NCBI GenBank assembly: GCA_020635435.1
Contig: JACJZU010000002.1
Coordinates: 496,001-560,000, forward strand
Reading direction: 5' to 3'
Length of the DNA: 64,000 nucleotides
Source of the DNA: Flavobacteriales bacterium
GTDB lineage: Bacteria; Bacteroidota; Bacteroidia; NS11-12g; UBA9320
Shown here: positions 51,284-59,691 of the stretch, piece by piece
Position numbering within the stretch: position 1 is the stretch's first letter
Layout: every line of letters begins with the position of its first letter
Made by a program: the position numbers and the translations under genes
Notes under the pieces: model-generated
Databases searched by the model: none
Seen by the model: only the letters and a program-made list of their open reading frames with translations
Told to the model about the DNA's origin: nothing

Positions 51284-52834
51284 TTGGCCAACGAGTTAAT
51301 CATAGATTTTAGCTCCGCGGGTGAAAGGATCGCTCTACTCAGAGACAAGAAACTCGTTGAATTGCATATCGAACAATCCGGTTCCGGGTTTTCGGTAGGT
51401 GATTTGTATCTGGGTGTTGTAAAGAAATTCAAGCAGGAATTGAATGCGGCCTTTGTGGATGTAGGATATCACAAAGACGCGTTCCTGCATTATCACGACC
51501 TCGGTCCGAACATTCATTCTCTCAACAAACTCACCCGAATTGCATTGCAGGGTGGTATGAAGTCCGGAGACCTCAGTGATTTCAAGCTGGAGCCTGAAAC
51601 CCAAAAAACAGGTCAGATCAACAACACTCTGAAGAAGGGGCAAAAAGTTCTCGTTCAGGTAGTTAAGGAGCCGATTTCATCCAAGGGGCCGCGATTGAGC
51701 ATGGAAGTCTCAATTGCAGGTAAATATTTTATCATGGTACCGTTCATCTCCACGGTATCTGTTTCAAAGAAGATCGAAGAGAAGGAAGAACGGCAGCGTC
51801 TGAAGAATCTCGCGCTCAGTTTGAAGGGGCCGAATTTCGGTCTGATCTGCCGCACAGCAGCTCAAGGACAAACCGTACAGGATCTGCACAAAGATCTCAT
51901 CGAACTTCAGGAGCGTTGGGATAAGGCCGTTGCAAACCTGCACAATGCTAAACCCGGTCAGGTTATTCTAAGCGATGGCAACCGCAGTCATATGGTCCTG
52001 CGCGATCTGCTCAGTGAGAAATTCACCTCGATCGTCACCAACGACAAATCGTCGTACGACGAATTGAAAAATTACCTGGCGAAGCTGAGTCCGGAAATGC
52101 AGAAATCGCTCAAACTGCACAAAAGCAAGGAGTCGATATTCAGCCACTACGGGATCGATAAGCAGATCAAAATGCTTTTCGGTAAAACTGTGAATATTCA
52201 AGGAGGTGTTTACCTTGTGATCGAACATACCGAAGCCTTGCATGTGATCGATGTGAACAGCGGAAGCAGACAGCGGAGCGGGGAAGCACAGGACGACTAT
52301 GCGCTTGGTGTGAACATAGAAGCGGCCAAGGAGATCGCCCGGCAACTCCGATTGCGGGATATGGGCGGCATCATCGTGATCGACTTCATCGATCTGCGGA
52401 ATCCTGCGCACAAACGACAGCTTACCGAGGTTCTCAAGAATGAGATGGCAAGCGACCGGGCCAAGCATACCATTTTGCCAATGAGCAAATTTGGATTGGT
52501 TCAGATCACCAGACAACGGGTACGCCCTGAGATGAACATAGCTACCTCCGAGGAGTGTCCGATGTGTCATGGAAATGGAGTTATCGAGGCGAGTATCCTG
52601 TTGGACGAAGAGATCGAGCAAACTGTAGAGCAATTGCTCAAATTTGGTGGGCATAAGCATATTGAATTGTGCGTTCATCCGTATTTGCATGCGTTTTATA
52701 CAAAAGGCATCCCCAGTAAGCAACAGAAATGGTTTTTGAAGCATAAGAAATGGGTGAAGGTTACGGAGGATAAAAATTACCACTACGGTGAGTATCGTTT
52801 TTTCGATGCGAATGAGGAAGAGATCGTAATTTGA
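51284..52834 (+). CDS. rng: ribonuclease E/G family endoribonuclease
   Basis: The 516-residue protein matches RNase G: opening ANELIIDFSSAGERIALLRD, an S1 domain (about 35-130, GDLYLGVVKKFKQELNAAFVDVG), the catalytic Asp residues in HVIDVNSGS and IVIDFIDLRN, and the CPMCHGNGVIE zinc-link near residue 425. It matures rRNA ends and degrades mRNA. The start is TTG at 51284. The S1 segment has an insertion around 85-110, as in relatives. It follows the 29-residue gene by 12 bases. Confidence 0.94.
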   Translation: MANELIIDFSSAGERIALLRDKKLVELHIEQSGSGFSVGDLYLGVVKKFKQELNAAFVDVGYHKDAFLHYHDLGPNIHSLNKLTRIALQGGMKSGDLSDFKLEPETQKTGQINNTLKKGQKVLVQVVKEPISSKGPRLSMEVSIAGKYFIMVPFISTVSVSKKIEEKEERQRLKNLALSLKGPNFGLICRTAAQGQTVQDLHKDLIELQERWDKAVANLHNAKPGQVILSDGNRSHMVLRDLLSEKFTSIVTNDKSSYDELKNYLAKLSPEMQKSLKLHKSKESIFSHYGIDKQIKMLFGKTVNIQGGVYLVIEHTEALHVIDVNSGSRQRSGEAQDDYALGVNIEAAKEIARQLRLRDMGGIIVIDFIDLRNPAHKRQLTEVLKNEMASDRAKHTILPMSKFGLVQITRQRVRPEMNIATSEECPMCHGNGVIEASILLDEEIEQTVEQLLKFGGHKHIELCVHPYLHAFYTKGIPSKQQKWFLKHKKWVKVTEDKNYHYGEYRFFDANEEEIVI

Positions 52835-52841
52835 TGTTGAT

Positions 52842-53315
52842 TTGGGTATTCGGATACTCGGAATAGGGAAGACTGCAGAAGCGTATTTGCGCGAGGGGGA
52901 GTCGGAGTACTTGAAAAGATTGGGACGGTACGTGAAAGTGGACTATCGCCTGTTGCCTGATGTAAAAAAGCGCTATTCCGAACAGGAGCTCCTGAAGGAT
53001 GCGGAGTCGGAGTTGTTGATGAAACAGATCAAACCGGGGGATTATGTTGTTGGGTTGGATGAACGAGGTGAGGAATACAGCAGTATGGCCTTTTCAGGCT
53101 TTTTGGACAAGCAATTGAGTACAGACAATTCAGAGCTTGTATTTCTCATTGGAGGCGCATACGGTTTCGGGGAAGAAGTGCGTCGCCGCATGAATCGAAA
53201 AATGGCTTTAAGCCGTATGACCTATTCGCATCAAATGGTGCGATTGATATTTTTAGAACAATTGTATAGGGCCTTTACAATACTGAAGAATGAGCCGTAT
53301 CACCACGAGGGATGA
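52842..53315 (+). CDS. rlmH: 23S rRNA (pseudouridine(1915)-N3)-methyltransferase
   Basis: RlmH methylates pseudouridine 1915 in the 23S rRNA. The 157-residue SPOUT protein has GKTAEAYLREGESEYLKRLGRY, GDYVVGLDERGEEYSS, the SAM knot FLIGGAYGFGEEVRRR and MTYSHQMVRLIFLEQLYRAFTILKNEPYHHEG-type C-terminus (EQLYRAF). The start is TTG at 52842, 7 bases after rng. A 132-base gap follows. Confidence 0.95.
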   Translation: MGIRILGIGKTAEAYLREGESEYLKRLGRYVKVDYRLLPDVKKRYSEQELLKDAESELLMKQIKPGDYVVGLDERGEEYSSMAFSGFLDKQLSTDNSELVFLIGGAYGFGEEVRRRMNRKMALSRMTYSHQMVRLIFLEQLYRAFTILKNEPYHHEG

Positions 53316-53377
53316 AGGCTTATGGCAGCTGTTGATAAAGTGTGCAAAGCTCAACTTTTTTAAGAAACAAACTTTGG

Positions 53378-53385
53378 TATGTTTG
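53378..53385 (+). promoter_or_regulatory. -7 promoter box for the 77-residue gene, with structured leader
   Basis: TATGTTTG is an exact TAnnTTTG match 62 bases before the ATG at 53448. The leader can fold: TATACT (53392-53397) pairs with AGTATA (53436-53441) and GAAAT-CGC-ATTTC (53400-53412) forms an inner hairpin. Confidence 0.45.
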
Positions 53386-53447
53386 TGGCGTTATACTATG
53401 AAATCGCATTTCGAGTTTAACTAAAAAGATTTTAAAGTATAGAATCC

Positions 53448-53681
53448 ATGGCGGAAAGAAAAGGGAAACAGGGGAGACCGGCTACACGTCCGGTTGAGAA
53501 ACGGAAAGCCTACTACGTCCAGGTCAAGGTTGTTAATTCCATGAATAACACTACCAACAATGTGTTGATAAGCAGAGATACGGTAGCTGAGATCAAACAA
53601 TTGCTCCGGCATTCGCGACAGAAAGTGGAATTCCTGGGGTACTGGAATGGTAAAAAGTTTGAAGAGGTCAATTTGAATTGA
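53448..53681 (+). CDS. 77-residue conserved-looking unknown protein
   Basis: I do not recognise the family. The product starts with a basic, Gly/Pro-rich tail (MAERKGKQGRPATRPVEKRK) followed by a compact strand-rich part (YYVQVKVVNSMNNTTNNVLIS) and a helix (TVAEIKQLLRHS), then FLGYWNGKKFEEV. The basic tail suggests nucleic-acid contact. It stands alone between a promoter with folded leader and a strong terminator, which suggests high, separately regulated expression. No function is claimed. Confidence 0.7.
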   Translation: MAERKGKQGRPATRPVEKRKAYYVQVKVVNSMNNTTNNVLISRDTVAEIKQLLRHSRQKVEFLGYWNGKKFEEVNLN

Positions 53682-53703
53682 TCAAAAGATAAGAAAATCG
53701 GAG

Positions 53704-53736
53704 AAAGGGCGCTTTTACAGAGCGCCCTTTTGTTTT
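53704..53736 (+). terminator. intrinsic terminator after the 77-residue gene
   Basis: A 9-bp stem (AAAGGGCGC with GCGCCCTTT) and 9-base loop are followed by TGTTTTA. It separates the 77-residue gene from the MFS transporter, whose ATG lies right after it at 53737. Confidence 0.85.
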
Positions 53737-54897
53737 ATGTCTGCTGTGCAACCAACGGTTTACAATGCGCGATTCTGGAGACTTTGCTTCAGCTCATTTT
53801 TCTTTTTTCTCAGTTTTAATCTCATCATTCCGGAGTTACCTGATTACATCAGCTCCTTTGGTGGCGAGGACTATAAGGGAATGGTGATCGGTCTGTTTGC
53901 CCTGGCCGCGGGAATCTCGAGGCCATTTAGTGGCAAGTTGGTCGATACTGCAGGGCGAAGACCTGTGATGGTGATCGGCGTCTTGGTTTGTATAGCTTTG
54001 GGCACATTTTATCCCTTTGTGCTCAATGTATGGGGATTTCTGTTACTGCGCTTTGTTCATGGGTTTTCAACGGGTTTCAATCCGACCGGAACGGTTGCCT
54101 ACCTCGCTGATACAATTCCTCCCGAACGCAGGGGGGAAGCGATGGGTGTGTTGGGCATGATGAACAACCTCGGCGTGAGTATAGGGCCGGCTTTGGGTAG
54201 TGAACTGGCCAGTGCGCGGGGTACATCTTTCATGTTCGTAATTTCTTCGGTCGTTGCTGTAATGTCGCTTGTACTTGTAATGACCCTGCCCGAGACCCGA
54301 GACCCCGGAACTCCGGCCAAAGCAAGTCTTCGGCTGCGCAAAGAGGACATCTATGAGCCCGGTGTTCGCTTTCCGGCGCTCATCATGTTGCTGACGGTAT
54401 TTGCATTTGGATCCATTCTCACTTTGATACCGGATCATGCCAAGGAAATTGGATTGGAGAAGCAAGGCTACTTTTTTACCGTGCTCACTTTGAGTTCGGT
54501 AGCAGTACGCTTTTGGAGCGGCAAGGTCTCTGACCGGAAGGGGCGTCGACCTGTGCTAATCTTCGGAGTGAGCATGCTCATTTTGGCCACATTCCTGGTG
54601 GGCATTGCCCAAAGTGTTTGGATGCTCTTTCTGGCGGCAGTGGTCTTCGGACTTGCAACCGGAACCAATTCCCCCACTTTATTCGCCTGGGCGATCGACG
54701 GCAGTCGCTCCGGGCGTGTGGGAAGGGCTACGGCTACTCTTTTCATTGCACTGGAAGCAGGAATCGTACTTGGTTCTGTGATCCCGGCGTACATCTATGC
54801 CAATAACCTGGCCAATTTGCCCTTTGCCTTTTGGTCGGGTACGGCAGTGGCCATTTTAGCACTGCTGGCCTTGCTTCGATATAAGGGTCGGGAATAG
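53737..54897 (+). CDS. MFS transporter
   Basis: The 386-residue protein has twelve predicted membrane helices and the MFS motif A loop twice (DTAGRRPVMVIG, about residue 67, and DRKGRRPVLIFG, about 265). It resembles drug or sugar efflux MFS members; the substrate is unknown. It starts directly after the terminator at 53704-53736, so its own promoter must lie within that short region or transcription reads through. Confidence 0.88.
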   Translation: MSAVQPTVYNARFWRLCFSSFFFFLSFNLIIPELPDYISSFGGEDYKGMVIGLFALAAGISRPFSGKLVDTAGRRPVMVIGVLVCIALGTFYPFVLNVWGFLLLRFVHGFSTGFNPTGTVAYLADTIPPERRGEAMGVLGMMNNLGVSIGPALGSELASARGTSFMFVISSVVAVMSLVLVMTLPETRDPGTPAKASLRLRKEDIYEPGVRFPALIMLLTVFAFGSILTLIPDHAKEIGLEKQGYFFTVLTLSSVAVRFWSGKVSDRKGRRPVLIFGVSMLILATFLVGIAQSVWMLFLAAVVFGLATGTNSPTLFAWAIDGSRSGRVGRATATLFIALEAGIVLGSVIPAYIYANNLANLPFAFWSGTAVAILALLALLRYKGRE

Positions 54898-54994
54898 TAT
54901 TTGGATTCATTCTAAATAGCGCAAAGGCAATGGATATCGGCTTTTCAACACCCTGTAAACACTGGGAACTTCAATAGGTAAGAAATCCTTGACA

Positions 54995-55028
54995 TTTGGA
55001 GATTAAATGTGTTTTACTTCTAATTTTG
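54995..55028 (+). promoter_or_regulatory. promoter for nqrABCDEF
   Basis: A TTTG (54995-54998) is followed after 22 bases by TAATTTTG (55021-55028), an exact TAnnTTTG match. The nqrA ATG at 55055 is 27 bases downstream. Confidence 0.55.
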
Positions 55029-55054
55029 CAGCCGATTTAAGGAGCCTCTCCGGT

Positions 55055-56401
55055 ATGGGAAACATCATCAAAATCAAACGGGGCAAGGACATTAACCTGA
55101 TCGGTCGTGCAGAGAAAACGATCAGGGATGGAGCCTCGTCGACAACGTACGCTGTTCAGCCACCTAATTTCAAAGGGCTTGTACCCAAGCTTGAAGTGAA
55201 AGAAGGAGATGAAGTGAAGGCGGGAACGGCCATTTTCTCTGACAAGTCGAATCCGAATATCAAGTTCACTTCGCCGGTTAGCGGTGAGATCGCTGAAGTT
55301 GTTCGGGGTGACCGCCGTGCGATACTGCAGGTGCGCATACTTGCGGACACTTCCGGTATTTCTTACGAGGATCTCGGCGCAATGGATCCTCGATCGGCCG
55401 ACAGAGATAGCATCGTATTGAAGATACAGCAGGCGGGACTTTGGCCGGCACTTCGTCAAAGGCCATACAACGTTATCTGCGACGCCATGGATGTTCCTAA
55501 AGCGATCTTCATTTCAGGGTTCAATTCTGCTCCGCTCGGGCCTGAAACGAATATGCTCTTCAATGATGCCGACCTCCGTTCGTTTCAAACCGGTGTAAAT
55601 GCTTTGAGTAAATTGACCGATGGTAAGATCCATTTGTCACTCCGGGCCAATGAAGACAACATCCTGAGTAAAGCGGAAGGGGTGGAGAAGCACTATTTCA
55701 GTGGTCCGCATCCGGCCGGATTGGTGGGTGTACAGATTCATCACATCGATCCAGTGAACAAGGGAGAGGTTGTTTGGACCATTCAGCCTAATCATTTGGT
55801 GATGATCGGCCGATTGTTTGAAACCGGGAAGTACGATGCCTCTCAGGTTATAGCCGTGGCCGGATCGGAGTTAAATGCGCCCGCGTATTACAAGGTGATC
55901 AGCGGGTGTCAGGTAGGTTCCCTGATACAGGATCTCAAGCAGGATCATGTACGGGTGATCAGTGGCGATGTACTTACTGGAACACGCATCGAAAAAGATG
56001 GATATCTGGGGTATTTCGATAACCTGATCTCGGTGATACCGGAAGGGGATGAGTACGAATTTCTCGGGTGGTTGTTCCCGACCTATGCCCGTCCTACCAT
56101 TTCCAGTTCGCTGCCGATATCGAAATTCCTCAAAAAACAATTCCGCGCCAATACCAATTATCATGGTGAGGAGCGGGCGTATGTAATGACCGGGCAGTAT
56201 GAGAAGGTGATGCCGATGGACATTCTGCCGGTACAACTGATCAAAGCCATATTGGCCAAGGATCTGGAAAAGATGGAGAAGCTCGGCATTTATGAGGTTG
56301 TTGAGGAAGACCTGGCACTATGTGAGTTTGTGTGTACCTCCAAAATGGAGGTTCAGCAGATCCTGCGGGAAGGTTTGGAATTAATGGAATCAGAAAGTTA
56401 A
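55055..56401 (+). CDS. nqrA: Na+-translocating NADH-quinone reductase subunit A
   Basis: NqrA is the cytoplasmic subunit that contributes to quinone binding in the six-subunit Na+ pump. The 448-residue protein starts MGNIIKIKRGKDINLIGRA and includes PKLEVKEGDEVKAGTAIFSDKSNP and VQIHHIDPVNKGEVVWTIQPN. Length is normal. The frame starts at 55007 by chance; 55055 matches the family start and lies after the promoter. nqrB follows by 21 bases. Confidence 0.96.
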   Translation: MGNIIKIKRGKDINLIGRAEKTIRDGASSTTYAVQPPNFKGLVPKLEVKEGDEVKAGTAIFSDKSNPNIKFTSPVSGEIAEVVRGDRRAILQVRILADTSGISYEDLGAMDPRSADRDSIVLKIQQAGLWPALRQRPYNVICDAMDVPKAIFISGFNSAPLGPETNMLFNDADLRSFQTGVNALSKLTDGKIHLSLRANEDNILSKAEGVEKHYFSGPHPAGLVGVQIHHIDPVNKGEVVWTIQPNHLVMIGRLFETGKYDASQVIAVAGSELNAPAYYKVISGCQVGSLIQDLKQDHVRVISGDVLTGTRIEKDGYLGYFDNLISVIPEGDEYEFLGWLFPTYARPTISSSLPISKFLKKQFRANTNYHGEERAYVMTGQYEKVMPMDILPVQLIKAILAKDLEKMEKLGIYEVVEEDLALCEFVCTSKMEVQQILREGLELMESES

Positions 56402-56422
56402 ACCAGATTTGCGTTTATAACG

Positions 56423-57598
56423 ATGAAGTTCTTACGAAATACAATGGACAAACTGAAGCCACACTTCCATAAGGGTGGTAAATTCAGTTTTCTGCATTCG
56501 ACGTTCGACGCGTTCGAAACTTTCCTGTTTGTGCCGAACCACACCACACGAGTTGGGTCGCATATCCGGGACGGGATCGACCTGAAGCGTACCATGTTCA
56601 TGGTTGTGATCGCCATGATGCCCGTTTTGCTATTCGGTATGTGGAATGTGGGCTATCAGTACCACTTAAGTATTGGTGAAACAGCCAGTATACTGGATAA
56701 TTTCCTGTACGGCTTAATGAAGGCTCTTCCGGTGATCGTGGTTTCCTACACAGTTGGTTTGGGCATTGAGTTCGCATTTGCACAGATCAAGGGACATATG
56801 GTGAACGAAGGATTCCTGGTATCGGGTCTGTTGATCCCGCTGTGTTTACCCCCTGAGATCCCCCTGTGGATGGTTGCTGTAGCCACAGCATTTGCCGTGA
56901 TCGTTGGAAAGGAGGTTTTTGGTGGAACCGGGATGAATGTGCTGAACCCTGCGCTCACTGCAAGGGTATTCCTTTACTTCGCCTACCCGGGTGCCATGTC
57001 GGGTGATGAGGTTTGGGTTGCCGGAAGCCCTGAAAAATGGGTTGATGGATTTTCGGGAGCAACCAATCTGGCTCAGGTATACAATCAAAGTACAGGAGGA
57101 GCAACGCATTTCGACCCTTCCATGCTGAGTGCAAGTGCCTGGGATAGTTTCATGGGATGGATCCCCGGGTCACTGGGTGAAACATCGACTTTGCTCTGTT
57201 TGGTCGGAGCCCTGTTCCTGATCGCATCGGGTATTGGAAGCTGGAAGATCATTGTATCCACCTTTGTTGGTGGTTACGTGATGGGTGCCATATTGAACAT
57301 GGCCGGAGGAAACGCCTATTTCGACATGCCGGCTTATTACCATTTGATCATAGGCGGATTTGCCTTTGGAGCGGTTTATATGGCCACCGACCCGGTAACT
57401 GCATCGCAAACGGAAACCGGGAAATGGATCTATGGATTCCTCATTGGTGTACTCACCGTAATGATACGGGTTTTCAACCCGGCTTATCCGGAAGGGATCA
57501 TGATGGCGATCCTTTTGATGAACGTTTTTGCACCGCTCATCGACAGTTATGTAATTCAGGCTAACATTAAACGAAGATTGCGCCGTGTCACAGCTTAA
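56423..57598 (+). CDS. nqrB: Na+-translocating NADH-quinone reductase subunit B
   Basis: NqrB is an integral membrane subunit carrying a covalently bound FMN and the Na+/quinone path. The 391-residue protein has the FMN-attachment Thr in DGFSGATNLAQ (S-G-A-T, about residue 213) and many membrane helices, with the conserved FGGTGMNVLNPALTARVFLYF. Length is normal. ApbE, encoded at the operon's end, attaches the flavin. It overlaps nqrC by 14 bases. Confidence 0.97.
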   Translation: MKFLRNTMDKLKPHFHKGGKFSFLHSTFDAFETFLFVPNHTTRVGSHIRDGIDLKRTMFMVVIAMMPVLLFGMWNVGYQYHLSIGETASILDNFLYGLMKALPVIVVSYTVGLGIEFAFAQIKGHMVNEGFLVSGLLIPLCLPPEIPLWMVAVATAFAVIVGKEVFGGTGMNVLNPALTARVFLYFAYPGAMSGDEVWVAGSPEKWVDGFSGATNLAQVYNQSTGGATHFDPSMLSASAWDSFMGWIPGSLGETSTLLCLVGALFLIASGIGSWKIIVSTFVGGYVMGAILNMAGGNAYFDMPAYYHLIIGGFAFGAVYMATDPVTASQTETGKWIYGFLIGVLTVMIRVFNPAYPEGIMMAILLMNVFAPLIDSYVIQANIKRRLRRVTA

Positions 57599-58367
57599 TA
57601 AAAATTCGAACAGTTACATTCTGATCTTCGCGATCGCCATGACCCTTATTTTAGGGTCGGCTTTGGCATTTGTTTCAGAGGGATTAAAAGATAAACAACA
57701 GGCTGAGCGTGAGTTCGAACGCAAGAAATTCATCCTGTCTGCTGCCTTGGGTACCGAAGCGGTCAACCAGATCATCGCCACCGAGGGACGTGAAAAGGTC
57801 AATAACATATATGAGAGCCGGGTTCGCGACCTGGTTGTTGACTCGGATGGAAAAACCATTGAAGGCAAACGTGCCGGCGACGTGATCGTTGCCAAAGAAT
57901 ACAAAAAACTTGTTCGAGTTGATGAGGTTATGCAGGTAAAGAGCGGAGAGCAGTTGAACTTGCCTGTATATACGATCGCCAAGGAGAATGGAGAGGGAGT
58001 TGAATATTATGTATTGCCCATTTACGGATTCGGACTTTGGGACAATATTTGGGGTTATTTGGCCATTCAGTCCGATTTCAACACCGTTCAGGGTGCCATC
58101 TTCGATCACAAGGGAGAAACACCCGGTTTGGGAGCCCGTATTACAGAAACTGCTGTGCAACAGCGGTATAGTGGCAAGAAATTGTACGATGCAAGTGGCG
58201 CACTTGTATCGGTAGTTATGCAAAAAGGTGAGGGAGCCGATTACTCGGGCGATCCGCATAAAGTGAATGGTATGACCGGTGCCACAATCACCGGTGTTGG
58301 ATTGAACAACATGGTCAAAGATTATGTTGGATTATACAGTAACTATCTTAACAGCTTAAAGCAATAA
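57585..58367 (+). CDS. nqrC: Na+-translocating NADH-quinone reductase subunit C
   Basis: NqrC has one membrane helix (about 11-29) and a periplasmic FMN domain. The 260-residue protein has the flavinylation motif VNGMTGATITGVG near residue 230 (Thr in TGAT) and YGFGLWDNIWGYLAI. It starts at GTG 57585 inside nqrB, so translation is probably coupled. It is a substrate of ApbE. nqrD follows by 2 bases. Confidence 0.96.
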   Translation: MSQLNKNSNSYILIFAIAMTLILGSALAFVSEGLKDKQQAEREFERKKFILSAALGTEAVNQIIATEGREKVNNIYESRVRDLVVDSDGKTIEGKRAGDVIVAKEYKKLVRVDEVMQVKSGEQLNLPVYTIAKENGEGVEYYVLPIYGFGLWDNIWGYLAIQSDFNTVQGAIFDHKGETPGLGARITETAVQQRYSGKKLYDASGALVSVVMQKGEGADYSGDPHKVNGMTGATITGVGLNNMVKDYVGLYSNYLNSLKQ

Positions 58368-58369
58368 AC

Positions 58370-59044
58370 ATGAGTACGGAAACGCTTCAGGCCGAAAAAG
58401 TCAGCGAGGTAAAGGTAAGTGAGCCCCTGTTCTCCAAGAAGAACCGCAAACTCATTTCAAACCCGCTGGACATTGATAACCCGATCACGGTTCAGGTATT
58501 GGGTATTTGTTCCGCGCTGGCGGTAACCATCAAGCTGGAACCAACAGTTGTAATGTGTGCAGCTGTGTTTGCGGTTATGACCCTCTCCAGTACGGTGATC
58601 TCCATGATGCGCAATTCCATTCCGAATCGGATCCGGATCATTGTGCAACTCGCGGTGGTTGCTTCGCTCGTGGCCATAGTGGATCAGATCCTTCAGGCAT
58701 ATGCTTACGATGTGTCTAAGCAGTTGTCGGTTTTTGTTGGATTGATCATCACAAACTGTATTGTAATGGGTCGATTGGAAGCATTCGCTCTTGGCAATAA
58801 ACCATGGCCATCCTTCCTGGATGCGGCAGGTAATGCCCTCGGTTATGCAGCCATTCTTATTATCGTTGCCTTCTTCCGCGAACTGCTCGGAAGCGGTTCC
58901 ATATTCAACTTTAAGGTATTTGCAGCGATGGGTGTGGACTATGTAGGAAATGGGGTACTCACAAATACAGCCGGAGCCTGTATCATACTTGGATTATTGG
59001 TGTGGGCACAGCGTGCGCGCAACGGCTATGCCGAAGAAGAATAA
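58370..59044 (+). CDS. nqrD: Na+-translocating NADH-quinone reductase subunit D
   Basis: NqrD is a six-helix membrane subunit that, with NqrE, holds an intramembrane iron-sulfur centre. The 224-residue protein has the Cys in QVLGICSALAVT and in LIITNCIVMGRLEAFA, and PWPSFLDAAGNALGY. It carries about 25 extra N-terminal residues compared with the 210-residue Vibrio form. nqrE follows 26 bases later. Confidence 0.96.
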   Translation: MSTETLQAEKVSEVKVSEPLFSKKNRKLISNPLDIDNPITVQVLGICSALAVTIKLEPTVVMCAAVFAVMTLSSTVISMMRNSIPNRIRIIVQLAVVASLVAIVDQILQAYAYDVSKQLSVFVGLIITNCIVMGRLEAFALGNKPWPSFLDAAGNALGYAAILIIVAFFRELLGSGSIFNFKVFAAMGVDYVGNGVLTNTAGACIILGLLVWAQRARNGYAEEE

Positions 59045-59070
59045 TTGGACGCAGTTAATAGACACTCGAA

Positions 59071-59691
59071 ATGGAACATTATCTGAACATATTTATACAG
59101 TCGATCTTCATCAACAATATGATCTTCGCATACTTCCTGGGTATGTGCTCGTATCTGGCTGTTTCCAAGAAGATCAGTACTGCCGTTGGTCTGGGTTTGG
59201 CGGTTATCTTCGTTCTGGGGATCACGATCCCACTCAACTGGTTGGTTTATAATTATTTCCTCAAAGAGGGGGCACTTACCTGGATTTCCGGCTCCATGGC
59301 TGGAGTGAATCTGGAGGTGCTCAAGTTCATCGTTTTCATCGCCGTGATCGCGGCATTCGTACAGCTCACCGAGATGGTGGTTGAGAAATTCTCACCATCG
59401 CTCTACAATGCTCTGGGTATTTTCCTTCCCTTGATCGCTGTGAACTGTTCGATCCTCGGAGCCGCTTTATTCCTTCCCGGTCGTGAGTATAACCTCGGAG
59501 AAGCAGTGGTTTACGGATTGGGTTCCGGAGTAGGTTGGTTCCTAGCTGTGGTAGCCCTTGCAGCCATTCGGGAGAAACTTGCCTACTCGAATGTACCCAA
59601 ACCTCTTCGTGGATTGGGGATCACATTCATTACCGTAGGATTGATGGCTTTCGGATTTTTGAGTTTCATGGGCTTTAAACTTCCTTTCTAA
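59071..59691 (+). CDS. nqrE: Na+-translocating NADH-quinone reductase subunit E
   Basis: NqrE is the antiparallel partner of NqrD. The 206-residue protein has FLGMCSYLAVSKK and LIAVNCSILGAALF, the two Cys half-sites of the shared iron-sulfur centre, and six helices. Length is normal. Its stop overlaps the nqrF ATG by one base (TAATG). Confidence 0.97.
   Translation: MEHYLNIFIQSIFINNMIFAYFLGMCSYLAVSKKISTAVGLGLAVIFVLGITIPLNWLVYNYFLKEGALTWISGSMAGVNLEVLKFIVFIAVIAAFVQLTEMVVEKFSPSLYNALGIFLPLIAVNCSILGAALFLPGREYNLGEAVVYGLGSGVGWFLAVVALAAIREKLAYSNVPKPLRGLGITFITVGLMAFGFLSFMGFKLPF

Noticed and set aside
51968..52783. 271-codon minus-strand frame opposite rng
   Set aside because: Antisense to a well-supported RNase G gene; no family features.
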